From NCBI RefSeq assembly GCF_003265345.1, contig NZ_QFWW01000008.1, positions 156,290-220,289 on the forward strand: 64,000 bases of DNA, written 5' to 3'. Shown piece after piece: positions 1-8,567 of this stretch; position 1 is the first letter of the stretch; each line of letters starts with the position of its first letter. The notes beneath the pieces are model-generated. The model saw only the letters and a program-made list of their open reading frames with translations. It searched no databases and was not told where the DNA came from. Made by a program: the position numbers and the translations under genes. This DNA comes from Lentzea terrae (GTDB lineage Bacteria > Actinomycetota > Actinomycetes > Mycobacteriales > Pseudonocardiaceae).

Positions 1-14
1 GGGTGCACCATACA

Positions 15-44
15 TGGACATCTGAAGAGGTCTTCATGTGTTCA
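15..44. promoter_or_regulatory. Probable NmtR/ArsR-family operator
   Basis: Imperfect 14-2-14 inverted repeat. A perfect core TGAAGA-GG-TCTTCA (23-36) is flanked by arms in which five of eight outer pairs also match. It ends 17 bases before the nmtR start at 62. ArsR-family repressors bind such long interrupted dyads over their own promoters, so autoregulation is inferred. Confidence 0.6.
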
Positions 45-61
45 CTGAGTAGGATGTGTCC

Positions 62-424
62 ATGGGTCACGGGGTAGAGGGGCGGAGCACGCCGCCCGCG
101 CAGCTGGACGCCGAGTCGGCGGCGACGGTGGCGGCCACCCTCCAGGCGCTCGCGACGCCGAGCCGCCTGCGGATTCTGACCCGGCTCCGGCACGGCTCGT
201 GCTCGGTGGGCGAGCTCGCGGAGGCCGTGGAGATGGAGCAGTCCGCGGTGTCGCACCAGCTCCGGCTGCTGCGGGCGCTCGGCCTGGTGACCGGCACGCG
301 CCAGGGCCGCAGCATCGTCTACAGCCTGTACGACAACCACGTCGCGATGCTGCTCGACGAGGCGGTCTACCACATCGAGCACCTCGGCCTCGGCGTCACG
401 GACGACGTCGCCGACACCGTGTAA
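62..424 (+). CDS. nmtR: Nickel/cobalt-sensing ArsR-family repressor, NmtR-like
   Basis: Metal-responsive winged-helix repressor of 120 aa. The N-terminus MGHGVEGR, the recognition region MEQSAVSHQLRLLRALGLV and the C-terminal SLYDNHVAMLLDEAVYHIEH closely match what I recall of Mycobacterium tuberculosis NmtR, where the N-terminal Gly2-His3 and C-terminal Asp/His residues bind Ni(II) or Co(II). I therefore chose the ATG at 62 rather than the GTG at 56, because a longer N-terminus would bury the ligand-bearing amino terminus. Asp, His and the two HxxH histidines of the alpha5 region are present; one further His of the M. tuberculosis protein (HLHLG) is Gly here (HLGLG). In M. tuberculosis the regulated gene is a P-type metal exporter; none is in this window, and it may lie upstream of position 1. 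Autoregulation is likely through the dyad at 15-44. Confidence 0.88.
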   Translation: MGHGVEGRSTPPAQLDAESAATVAATLQALATPSRLRILTRLRHGSCSVGELAEAVEMEQSAVSHQLRLLRALGLVTGTRQGRSIVYSLYDNHVAMLLDEAVYHIEHLGLGVTDDVADTV

Positions 425-428
425 AGCG

Positions 429-461
429 TGAACCGCCTGCGGCAGGACCACAGGCGGTTCA
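429..461. terminator. Bidirectional hairpin terminator
   Basis: Perfect 11-bp stem TGAACCGCCTG (429-439) / CAGGCGGTTCA (451-461) with an 11-base loop, between convergent nmtR (stop 424) and the anti-sigma-like gene (stop 474). There is no U-tract, which is common in actinomycetes. Confidence 0.75.
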
Positions 462-473
462 GCGGGGGAAGGA

Positions 474-1529
474 TCAGATCTTGCCCGCCGCCACGTCGGC
501 GAGGGTCACGCGGGACGACTTGTAGTTCACCACCCACTTCGGACGCTGTTCGCCGACCGGGGTGATCTCATCGCGCATGGGCAGGCCGTTGTCGGCGTTG
601 ATGGCGAGCACCGAGGACGAGCTGCCGCCCTGGATCTCGGGGCCGGCGGAGATGGTCAGCGCGCGCTGACCGTCGATCTGGGTCTCGCCGACGGCCGCCT
701 CCTTGATGGTCGCGATCAGCTTCAGCACACCCGCGCGGACCTCAGCGTTGGCGGCACCGACGAACAGCGCGGACGTGGCGTTGCTCCACAGGTGGTTGTT
801 GCGGAAGTTCTCCAGGTCCTTGCCCGTCGGACGCGGCTTGGCAGGGGGCACCGGCTTGCCCATCTTGCGGAAGTCCTCCGCGATCCGCGCCTGGGCGTCG
901 GCCCAGGCCTTGTCCGCCTCGGCGTCGCTCAGGCCGAGTCCCGTGACGTTGTGGGCCGCGGTGATCATCGCGATCCTGGCCTTCTCCACGTCGCCGTTCG
1001 CGGCTTCGCGGGCCGCCGCCATCACGTTCGCGTGGTACGGCGAAGCGGGCTCGGCGTTGCCCTTGGCCACCGTGGCCGCCAGGTTCTGCACCGAGTCGCC
1101 GGTGAAGATCCGGCCCTGGTCGGTGTAGATCGTGTAGTACTGGTGCGGCGTGTTGTTCTTGTCGAACTTCGTGTTGATGATCAGCGACGCGTCTCCTGGC
1201 TGCGCGCCGCCCGCCTTGACCTGGGAGGCGAGCTTCACCAGCGGTGAGTCGACCACCTGGGGCGACTCGGCCACCGGCGGGGCCGCCTGCGGGGAGGGGG
1301 CGCTCGGCCCGCTGCCGCCCGTCATGCCCATCACCACGGCCACGGCGACCGCCGCCGCACCCGCGGCGGCGAAACCCGCCCTGGGCCAGGAAAACCACTG
1401 CTTCGGCCGCACGACTTCGTTCACGGGCTCCGCCATCGCCGTCTGCAACGCCGTGCGAGCCCGGTCGTAGGCCTCAGGACTCGGGGACGGCACATCACTC
1501 AGCTTCTTCATCAGATCCATTTCATCCAT
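474..1529 (-). CDS. CU044_5270-type membrane protein, putative anti-sigma partner
   Basis: 351 aa. The first ~50 residues are a cytoplasmic segment beginning MDEMDLMKKL. They are followed by one membrane helix (about 50-72, AGFAAAGAAAVAVAVVMGM), a Pro/Ser-rich linker and a large extracytoplasmic domain. The topology is that of actinobacterial proteins encoded directly after ECF sigma genes (CU044_5270 family by recall). The start is 11 bases after the sigma stop, so the two are cotranscribed. Sequestration of the upstream sigma factor is inferred from position and topology; no zinc-binding anti-sigma motif (HxxxCxxC) is visible. The outer domain may sense an envelope signal. The gene ends at the shared terminator at 429-461. 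Confidence 0.65.
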   Translation of the reverse strand: MDEMDLMKKLSDVPSPSPEAYDRARTALQTAMAEPVNEVVRPKQWFSWPRAGFAAAGAAAVAVAVVMGMTGGSGPSAPSPQAAPPVAESPQVVDSPLVKLASQVKAGGAQPGDASLIINTKFDKNNTPHQYYTIYTDQGRIFTGDSVQNLAATVAKGNAEPASPYHANVMAAAREAANGDVEKARIAMITAAHNVTGLGLSDAEADKAWADAQARIAEDFRKMGKPVPPAKPRPTGKDLENFRNNHLWSNATSALFVGAANAEVRAGVLKLIATIKEAAVGETQIDGQRALTISAGPEIQGGSSSSVLAINADNGLPMRDEITPVGEQRPKWVVNYKSSRVTLADVAAGKI

Positions 1530-1540
1530 GAGTCGTCTTC

Positions 1541-2095
1541 TCACGTCGTCGGGACTTGCAGCAGCGCGGCCACTTCCGGGGCCTCTCGCAACGCCTTGCG
1601 CGCCTGGTGCAACAGGCGGCGAGCCGTGCCGGCGGGGATGTCGAGCACCCGCCCGGCCTCCGCGACGGTCAGGTCCTCCCAGGCCACCAGGCCCAGGACC
1701 TCCCGCTCCTCCGGTTTCAGCCGGGCCAGGGCCCTGCGCAGCAACGCCTGCGTGTCCACGCGGGCGTCCACCGCCGGCCAGGGGTCCCAGTCGCTCGCCA
1801 CCCCGGACAGGTCCGGCGCCGGCTCCTCGGCCGGTTCGGACCGCCAGTGCCGCCGCAACCTGTTCAGCGCGACTCCGTACAGCCATGGCCTGGCTTCGGG
1901 ATACGAGCGGTCGTACGTCGCCCGGGACTCGTAGGCCGCCACCCACACGTCGCCGAGCACGTCCTCGGCGGCCTGACGTCCCACTCTGCGTGCGAGGTAG
2001 TTCCCGATCGCCGTCTCGTGCCGGCTGATCACTTCCACGAAGGCATTGGTGTCTCCGCGCAGCGATCTGCCGATCAGTTCCGCGTCTGACGACAT
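1541..2095 (-). CDS. ECF RNA polymerase sigma factor
   Basis: 184 aa, the usual size of a minimal ECF sigma factor. Region 2 (about 10-85) contains AAEDVLGDVWVAAYES and the RPWLYGVALNRLRRHWR promoter-melting region. Region 4 (about 115-175) contains LKPEEREVLGLVAWEDLTVAEAG and the helix-turn-helix IPAGTARRLLHQARKAL. The linker is acidic and Pro-rich. The next gene on the same strand encodes a single-pass membrane protein that is probably its regulator. The divergent flavodoxin-like gene at 2262 shares the upstream region 2096-2261. Confidence 0.9.
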   Translation of the reverse strand: MSSDAELIGRSLRGDTNAFVEVISRHETAIGNYLARRVGRQAAEDVLGDVWVAAYESRATYDRSYPEARPWLYGVALNRLRRHWRSEPAEEPAPDLSGVASDWDPWPAVDARVDTQALLRRALARLKPEEREVLGLVAWEDLTVAEAGRVLDIPAGTARRLLHQARKALREAPEVAALLQVPTT

Positions 2096-2261
2096 GAAGC
2101 TCCTCGGTTGTCGCTTCGCCCTTGCACCCCGTCTTTGCCAACGCGCGCCGAAAGTGTTCAGGTTGCGCGAACCCGCTGCTCAGGCGCTCGCCCTGCGCGT
2201 CACGCCGGCGTCTCCCACCATGTCCTTGGTCGAAGGGACCCGCGGTGAAGGAGCGTTTCAC

Positions 2262-2966
2262 ATGACCGGCTACAGCGATCTCAAGGCGATGTTCGTCAAC
2301 TGCACGCTGAAGCGTTCGCCCGAACGCAGCAACACCGAGGGCCTGGTGGACCTCAGCCGCGCGATCATGGAAAAGCAGGGCGTGCGGGTCGAGGTGGTGC
2401 GCGCGATCGACCACGACATCGCGATCGGCGTGTGGCCGGACATGAGAGAGCACGGCTGGGCGACCGACGCCTGGCCGGCCATCTACGACCGCGTCATGGC
2501 GTCCGACATCCTGGTGATCGCCGGCCCGATCTGGCTGGGAGACAACAGTTCCGTCACCAAGCAGGTGATCGAGCGCCTCTACGCGTGTTCGCACCTGCTC
2601 AACGACGCCGGGCAGTACGCCTACTACGGCCGGGTCGGCGGGTGCCTGATCACCGGAAACGAGGACGGCGTCAAGCACTGCGCCATGAACGTCCTCTACA
2701 GCCTGCAGCACCTCGGCTACACCATCCCGCCGCAGGCCGACGCGGGCTGGATCGGCGAGGCCGGGCCGGGACCGTCCTATCTGGACCCGGGATCGGGCGG
2801 GCCGGAGAACGACTTCACCAACCGCAACACCACGTTCATGACGTGGAACCTGCTGCACCTGGCCAGGATGCTCAAGGACGCGGGCGGGATTCCCGCGCAC
2901 GGCAACCAGCGCTCGGGCTGGGACGCTGGTTGCCGATACGACTTCGAGAACCCCGAGTACCGCTAG
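2262..2966 (+). CDS. Flavodoxin-fold NAD(P)H-dependent oxidoreductase-like protein
   Basis: 234 aa. The N-terminal beta-strand and phosphate loop (AMFVNCTLKRSPERSNTEGL) and the DILVIAGPIWLGDNSSVTKQVIERL segment are those of the FMN_red/flavodoxin_2 superfamily, which binds FMN and reduces small molecules such as quinones. The sequence after about residue 150 (NDFTNRNTTFMTWNLLHLARML) supports the same family. The start is set by a GAAGGAG ribosome-binding site at 2247-2253, eight bases before the ATG; in-frame upstream starts lack one. It is divergent from the ECF sigma gene. The substrate cannot be deduced. Confidence 0.8.
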   Translation: MTGYSDLKAMFVNCTLKRSPERSNTEGLVDLSRAIMEKQGVRVEVVRAIDHDIAIGVWPDMREHGWATDAWPAIYDRVMASDILVIAGPIWLGDNSSVTKQVIERLYACSHLLNDAGQYAYYGRVGGCLITGNEDGVKHCAMNVLYSLQHLGYTIPPQADAGWIGEAGPGPSYLDPGSGGPENDFTNRNTTFMTWNLLHLARMLKDAGGIPAHGNQRSGWDAGCRYDFENPEYR

Positions 2967-2967
2967 G

Positions 2968-3312
2968 TCAGGCTTTCCAGTCGCACCAGGCCCGGATGAC
3001 GGCTGCCAGTTCGGCCCGCCCGGCCTCCAGTTCGGCGGAGGAGCGGAAGCGCATCGTGCGGGTCAGCTTTCCGTCGCCTTCGAGGCGCGGGTGGTCGCCG
3101 GGGATCTCGGCGCCGCGGTGGAACAGGAGGCTGACGAAGTTCTTGGCCGGGTTGAAGCTCACGATGTTGCCGTGGAAGGAGAACGTCGGCGTCTGCCACT
3201 TGATGGACTCGGCAACGCGACTGTCCGCGTCCAGAATGACGGCGCGAACCTGACGCATCAGCTCGTCGAGCGGGTGCGCCTTGTCGAGGAACCACTGGTC
3301 GACCTCGTTCAC
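2968..3312 (-). CDS. DUF1801 (YdhG-like) domain protein
   Basis: About 114 aa. The motif IKWQTPTFSFHGNIVSFNPAKNF followed by a basic LLFHRGAEIPG segment is characteristic of the DUF1801/YdhG fold (iron-chaperone-like family of uncertain function). The GTG at 3312 (protein VNEVDQWFLDK) gives the normal family length. An in-frame GTG at 3327 is an alternative, and a further upstream extension has no family resemblance. The stop lies one base from the convergent flavodoxin-like gene's stop at 2966. Confidence 0.65.
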   Translation of the reverse strand: MNEVDQWFLDKAHPLDELMRQVRAVILDADSRVAESIKWQTPTFSFHGNIVSFNPAKNFVSLLFHRGAEIPGDHPRLEGDGKLTRTMRFRSSAELEAGRAELAAVIRAWCDWKA

Positions 3313-3413
3313 TGCACCATGGTGCACCTGACCGGCGGAACGCGCTGCCCGCGAACAGCCGAGGCCCTGCTGGTCCGCACCGTGCCGGACCAGCAGGACG
3401 CCGAGCCCGAGGA

Positions 3414-4085
3414 TCACTGCGCAGTCGGCACGGGGTGACCTTCCGACGCCTGCACGACGACGATGCCCTGACCCGAGAGCGCGAGCTGGTACGCCTCACC
3501 GGAGCCACGTCCGATGACCGCACCGAGCTTGGCCGTCTTGCGGATCGAGGAGTGCAGCGAGGTGGACCACAGCACGGCGGACTGCATGTCGACGAACGTA
3601 GGCACGTCCACGTTCAGCACGACCGGCGTGCCGTAGGCGGTGACGGCCAGCGCTCCGGTGCCGGTGAACGTGGTGTTGAACAGGCCGCCGCTGAGCATCG
3701 ACGCGCCTTCGGTGCGGTTGATGTCCCACTTGAGCGTGCTGTCGAAGGCGAGGACGTTCTTGCCGTTCACGGTGACGCCCTCGTTCTCCAGGTACAGCAC
3801 GAAGATCTCGTCCGCGTCCTGGGCGAGGAAGACGTCTCCGGTGCCCGACACCTTCATCAGCGACATGCCTTCACCGGTGAAGGCCTTCTTGAACAGCTTG
3901 CCGAGGCCGCCTGCGCCTTCGTAGGCGAAGTCGACGTCGCCCTGGTAGGCGACCATCGATCCCTGCTTCGCGAAGAAGAAGCCGCCGCTGCCGGTGAGGT
4001 CCACCTTCAGCATGCGGTCGTTCTGCAGTTGGAAGCTTCCCGGCTCGACGGACCGTTCCTGGTGGTTGAACAGTGAGCTGCGCAT
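3414..4085 (-). CDS. AIM24 family protein
   Basis: 223 aa. The beginning MRSSLFNHQER and the segments NDRMLKVDLTGSGGFFFAKQ and AFTGEGMSLMKVSGTGDVFL are typical of the AIM24 (TIGR00266/DUF124) family, a beta-rich trefoil-like fold. Bacterial members have no settled role; the yeast homologue affects the mitochondrial inner membrane. The ATG at 4085 was chosen because the family begins there; upstream in-frame sequence is unrelated. It is divergent from the large arabinofuranosidase gene at 4207, and the 121-base gap must hold both promoters. Confidence 0.8.
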   Translation of the reverse strand: MRSSLFNHQERSVEPGSFQLQNDRMLKVDLTGSGGFFFAKQGSMVAYQGDVDFAYEGAGGLGKLFKKAFTGEGMSLMKVSGTGDVFLAQDADEIFVLYLENEGVTVNGKNVLAFDSTLKWDINRTEGASMLSGGLFNTTFTGTGALAVTAYGTPVVLNVDVPTFVDMQSAVLWSTSLHSSIRKTAKLGAVIGRGSGEAYQLALSGQGIVVVQASEGHPVPTAQ

Positions 4086-4206
4086 GACGCAGATCATGCA
4101 GGCGATCACGGGCCGGCGCATCGGTGGGGCAGGCCCGCAACGCAACCTCACGAAACCCTTTCGGTCAGTAACGTCGCAATCACTGCCCGTCATCCGGCAC
4201 ATGTGA

Positions 4207-7176
4207 ATGGTGGTGCGCTTGATGCACAAGGACTTCTCGCGGCGCAAGGCCCTGCAGCTGGGCGCTCTGGCCGCGGCACTTCCCGCGATCCCCGGCACGG
4301 CGCATGCTGATCCGGTGGCACCGCAGGGTCTCCCCGTTCCGCGAAGCTGGGTCGTGCGGCCGTTCGAGCTGGATCAGGTGACTCTCGGCCACAGCGTGTT
4401 CCGGGAGAAGCGCGACCGGCTGCTGCACTTCGCGCGCGAGTACGGGCCGAGCGTCGTCGACGGTGTGCGCGACGACCGCCGGGGCCCGGACCGGATGCTG
4501 CGCAGTTTTCGGGTGAACGCGGGGCTCGACCACAAGGGCGCCGAACCGATCGGCAGCTGGGAGACCCCGGACGGCAACCTGCGCGGCCATTACACCGGCC
4601 ACTTCCTCACGTTGTTGGCGCAGGCTTATGCGTCGACCGGAGAGCGGATCTACCGGGACAAGCTCGACTACCTCGTCACCGCGTTGGGGGAGTGCCAGGA
4701 CGCGCTGGCCGCGGCCGCGCGCAGGCCGACTCCCAGGGTGTCCGGCCGGACGGGCACCGCCGTGCGGTTGACCGGCACCCCGAACGGACACGTCACCGGC
4801 GACGCGGACCACGTCGCGCTGCCTGCCGGAATCACCAAGGGGCTCACCGACTTCACCGTCGCCACCTGGATCAACCTCGCGGTCCGCGACGCCGACGCGC
4901 GGATCTTCGACTTCGGCCGGCCCGGCGACAGCGCAGCCGACGCGCAGGTCCGGATGTACCTCACCGCGCACACCTCGAACGGCGGCCCGCGCTTCGCGAT
5001 CACTACCAGCGGCGCTGCGGGCGAGCAGCGCATCGACACCTCCACGCAACTGGTCGCCGGCCGGTGGACGCACCTCGCGATCACCAAAGCGGGCAACGTC
5101 GGCACCCTCTACGTCGACGGAGCGCCCGCCGGTACGGGCACGCTCACGCTGGGGCCGGCGGATCTGGGCGACACCACCGCCAACTGGCTCGGCCGGGCGC
5201 AGTTCCCGCAGGCCAACATCAAGTTCCTGAACGCCACGATCGACGAGTTCCAGCTCTTCCGCCGCGCGCTCACCGGCGCGGAGATGGCCGCCGTGGCCCA
5301 GAACGCCGCAGCGGTGGGCACCGACGACCTGGTGGCGTGGTACCGGTTCGACGAAGCTCCCGGTCCGCGCCTGGAGGACTCCTCCGGGCGCGGCAACCAC
5401 GCCGAGTTCTTCGGCGCCACCGACGGGCGGCGTCATCCCGGATTCCTCTCGGCGTACACCGAGGCCCAGTTCATCCGGCTGGAGGAGTTCACGAACTACA
5501 GCGGCGCCGGCATCTGGGCGCCGTACTACACCCTGCACAAGATCGCTCGCGGCCTGCTCGACGCCTACCACCTGGCCGGCAGCGAACGGGCACTGCGGAT
5601 CGCCCGAAAGGTGGGCGACTGGGTGCACAGCCGACTGTCCACAGTAGAGCGTGAGCGGCTGAACCGGATGTGGTCGCTGCACATCGCCGGCGAGTACGGC
5701 GGGATGAACGAGGTCATGGCCGACCTGGCGGCCCTCGAACCGGACCCGGCCCGCAAGGCCCGCTACCTGGCGACCGCCAAGTGCTTCGACAACCGCCGCA
5801 CGGTGTTCCCGGCTGTCGTGGAGAACCGCGACGTGCTGCGCGGCATCCACGTCAACCAGCACGTGCCGCAGTTCATCGGCTACCTGCGCATCTTCGAACA
5901 GGACCCCGGCGCCCGCGAGTACTTCACGGCGGCGGAGAACTTCTGGCACATGGTCGTGCCGCACCGGATGTTCAGCCACGGCTCGGCCGGCGGCCAGTAC
6001 GCGGCGGGCGAGGGCTACCCGCAGAACACCAACGCCGAGCTGTTCCAGCCGCGCGGCGACATAGCGGGTTCGCTGACGTACCAGACGCGACCCGAGACCG
6101 AGCCGGACAGCGGTGGCGGCGAGACCTGCTCCACCTACAACCTCCTGAAGCTGACCAGGAACCTGTTCTGCCACGACCCGGACCCGGCCTACGTGGACTA
6201 CTACGAACGCGGTCTGCTGAACCACGTCCTGGGCTCCCGGCAGGACGCGGACAGCGCCGCCGAGCCGTTGGTGACCTACTTCCTGCCGGCACATCCCGGT
6301 GCCACCAGAGGGTTCGGCAACCTCGGCACCTGCTGCGGCGGCACCGGGTTGGAGAACCACACCAAGTACCAGGACTCGATCTACTTCCGGTCGGCCGCAG
6401 GCGACACCCTCCACGTCAACCTCTACCTCGCGTCGACCTTGCGGTGGAACGGTTTCACCGTCACCCAGCACACCGACTTCCCCCGCGAGCAGCGCAGCAC
6501 GCTGACCGTGACCGGACGCGGCCGGCTGGAGATCAAGCTCCGGGTGCCGGGCTGGGCGACGAAAGGCTTCGCGGTCAGGATCAACGGCGTTCGCCAGGAC
6601 GTGCAGGCCCGCCCCGGCACGTATCTCAGCCTGAAACGGGTCTGGTCGTCAGGAGACCGGATCGAGGTCTCGCTGCCGTTCAGCCTGCGGATCGAGCGCG
6701 CGCTCGACGATCCGTCGGTGCAGAGCCTCTGCTACGGACCGCTGGTGCTGCCGGCCTTGCACGGCTCCCGGACGTGGCGGACGTTCTCGTTCTACCGGCA
6801 CCTCAAACTCGACGGCGACCTCGGCGCGGTCGTCCGCCCACTGGCACAGCCGAACTTCTTCAGCACGCACGGCCACACGTTGCGCCCGCTCTACATCGGC
6901 ATCGACGACGCGCACCACGTGTACTTCCGGAGGTCGGAGCCGGCTGTGGTCTTCGGATCGGCCGACTCCGGGGTGTCGAACGAGAAGGTGGACGAGGAGG
7001 GTCTGTCGTTCCTCGACCGCGTCTGGCAGGCAGCCCCGTTCTCCAGCCACAGCCGCTTCGTCCGGCAAGTGCGAACCGTGGCGGCACAGTGGCAGGCACA
7101 CGGCCGGTTCACCGCAGCGGACCGTCAGGCCGTGATCGCCGCGGCGGAGCGGGCCGAGGACAGCCTGCGTCCCTAG
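4207..7176 (+). CDS. Secreted GH127 beta-L-arabinofuranosidase interrupted by a LamG domain
   Basis: 989 aa. A twin-arginine-type signal (SRRKALQLGALAAALPAIPGTAHA) predicts Tat export. The GH127 (DUF1680) fold begins near residue 40, is interrupted at about 185-385 by a LamG/concanavalin-like domain (VALPAGITKGLTDFTVATWI; LYVDGAPAGTGTLTL; IDEFQLFRRALTGAE), and resumes at FLSAYTEAQFIRLEEF. The catalytic zinc site of characterised GH127 enzymes is present: Glu639 and Cys641 in GGGETCSTYN, and Cys709-Cys710 in GTCCGGTG, one of which should be the nucleophile. The enzyme should release beta-linked L-arabinofuranose from plant glycoproteins such as extensins; the LamG domain may bind sugar. The ATG at 4222 is an alternative start that still keeps the Tat signal. 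Confidence 0.88.
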   Translation: MVVRLMHKDFSRRKALQLGALAAALPAIPGTAHADPVAPQGLPVPRSWVVRPFELDQVTLGHSVFREKRDRLLHFAREYGPSVVDGVRDDRRGPDRMLRSFRVNAGLDHKGAEPIGSWETPDGNLRGHYTGHFLTLLAQAYASTGERIYRDKLDYLVTALGECQDALAAAARRPTPRVSGRTGTAVRLTGTPNGHVTGDADHVALPAGITKGLTDFTVATWINLAVRDADARIFDFGRPGDSAADAQVRMYLTAHTSNGGPRFAITTSGAAGEQRIDTSTQLVAGRWTHLAITKAGNVGTLYVDGAPAGTGTLTLGPADLGDTTANWLGRAQFPQANIKFLNATIDEFQLFRRALTGAEMAAVAQNAAAVGTDDLVAWYRFDEAPGPRLEDSSGRGNHAEFFGATDGRRHPGFLSAYTEAQFIRLEEFTNYSGAGIWAPYYTLHKIARGLLDAYHLAGSERALRIARKVGDWVHSRLSTVERERLNRMWSLHIAGEYGGMNEVMADLAALEPDPARKARYLATAKCFDNRRTVFPAVVENRDVLRGIHVNQHVPQFIGYLRIFEQDPGAREYFTAAENFWHMVVPHRMFSHGSAGGQYAAGEGYPQNTNAELFQPRGDIAGSLTYQTRPETEPDSGGGETCSTYNLLKLTRNLFCHDPDPAYVDYYERGLLNHVLGSRQDADSAAEPLVTYFLPAHPGATRGFGNLGTCCGGTGLENHTKYQDSIYFRSAAGDTLHVNLYLASTLRWNGFTVTQHTDFPREQRSTLTVTGRGRLEIKLRVPGWATKGFAVRINGVRQDVQARPGTYLSLKRVWSSGDRIEVSLPFSLRIERALDDPSVQSLCYGPLVLPALHGSRTWRTFSFYRHLKLDGDLGAVVRPLAQPNFFSTHGHTLRPLYIGIDDAHHVYFRRSEPAVVFGSADSGVSNEKVDEEGLSFLDRVWQAAPFSSHSRFVRQVRTVAAQWQAHGRFTAADRQAVIAAAERAEDSLRP

Positions 7177-7265
7177 ACGTCGGAGTGTGACGCTCGACGC
7201 ACGTCACGTTCATCGTGCCAGGGACGACCAAGAGGTGTGAGCTCTGGAAGAGAGAGGTCGGCCTC

Positions 7266-8474
7266 ATGAGTCGGACCAGTGCGGACGTGCACGACCTGAG
7301 CGACGGCATCCCGCCGGTCGTCGCCGACGTCGACCGGATCGCGGCACACCCCGACCCCGTCGTCCGCAACCTGCAGATCACCCACTGCTACCACCAGCTG
7401 TCGCGCGCGCTGGCCGCCCGCACCGGAGGCGCCGCGAACTGGTGCACCTTCGCGGTGTGGGCGTCCAAACAGGTCGGGCAGACCATTCGGCAGGAGGACC
7501 TGTCGCGCACCGTGGAGCGCCTGCTGAAGTCCTCGCCCGAAGCGGCCACCGGGATCGGCCTGGTGGTCCGCAGCCTGCGGCGGGCCGTTCCGCAGCACGA
7601 GGTGGACCGGGTGCACGAGATGGTGCGTCGAGCGGTGGTGACGACCGCACGTCTCGACGACGTGAGCGCAGCGTCGGCACGAGGCAATCTCAAGGTCTTC
7701 GAGGAGATCGCGCGAGAGTTCGCGCGCTTTCTCGCCGTGTTCGCCCACGACGCGGGCTCCGGCGACGAGCGGCGCATCGCGGAGTTCTGCGACGGGCTGA
7801 GATCCGGTGAACCGCCGGAGGGGCAGCGCTACCTCCGGCAGGCCTTCACCCGGTATCACCGCGCGATGACCACGAGCGACCCGAAGCAGCGGGCCGAGCT
7901 CCTGCTGCTGGCCAACATCGAGGTCGGCCTGCACGAGCAGACGCGGTTGCAACCGGAGATCGCCGCCGCGCTGCAGGCACCCGTGGTGGATCCCGGCGCA
8001 CTCGAACGCCGCCTGTTCGACCTGTTCCTGCCGGGCAACCGGGTGGTCAGGTGGCTGCGCCTGGCCTGGCTGACCGTGCTCGGCAGGCGGTCCGCTGTCC
8101 GCGTCGCCGCCCAGCAGCTGGCCGACCAGGCACGGACGCTGGTCCGGAGGGCGGTCACCAAGCACCTGATGACCTTGGCGCTGCCCGGCGGTGAGGTGCT
8201 GGACCTGAGCGACGACCTGCCCGCGACCTTCCCGCCGGAGCTCGTGGAGCTGGTCGACCCGGAACTGCTCGCGTTGCTCGAGATCGTCGACCCGACCCCG
8301 GACAGCCTGCTCGACACGGCCGCCCGCGACTGGGCCGACCTGCCGGACCGGATGCACTACATCGCGGACATGTTCCGCTGCCACGGGTTGCGCCTCGACC
8401 TGCTGCACCCGCCGTTCACCGCCGAGCAGGTCGAGGCGCTGACCGACGGGCGCCGACCGGCCGGAGCCCTCTGA
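7266..8474 (+). CDS. Conserved hypothetical helical protein
   Basis: 402 aa; family not recognised. It is predicted almost wholly alpha-helical, with no signal peptide and no clear transmembrane helix. A Cys/Trp/His-bearing N-terminal segment (ITHCYHQLSRALAARTGGAAN WCTFAVWASKQVGQ, written here with a break) precedes several long amphipathic helices. The ATG at 7266 follows the purine-rich GGAAGAGAGAGG; an upstream in-frame start at 7215 has none. It is followed 93 bases later by a methyltransferase gene on the same strand, but no functional link can be shown. Confidence 0.7.
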   Translation: MSRTSADVHDLSDGIPPVVADVDRIAAHPDPVVRNLQITHCYHQLSRALAARTGGAANWCTFAVWASKQVGQTIRQEDLSRTVERLLKSSPEAATGIGLVVRSLRRAVPQHEVDRVHEMVRRAVVTTARLDDVSAASARGNLKVFEEIAREFARFLAVFAHDAGSGDERRIAEFCDGLRSGEPPEGQRYLRQAFTRYHRAMTTSDPKQRAELLLLANIEVGLHEQTRLQPEIAAALQAPVVDPGALERRLFDLFLPGNRVVRWLRLAWLTVLGRRSAVRVAAQQLADQARTLVRRAVTKHLMTLALPGGEVLDLSDDLPATFPPELVELVDPELLALLEIVDPTPDSLLDTAARDWADLPDRMHYIADMFRCHGLRLDLLHPPFTAEQVEALTDGRRPAGAL

Positions 8475-8567
8475 CCGGGCAGTGTCGCGAATCCGTGCGG
8501 CAGACGTCGAGGAGCGTGCACCCTGGAGCGTGCAGTGATCGTCGCACGGGAACGAAACGAGGAGTTC

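Noticed and set aside
4180-6471. 763-codon open frame antisense to the GH127 gene
   Set aside because: Composition (Val/Arg/Gly/His runs) and lack of any domain mark it as the shadow of the arabinofuranosidase frame.
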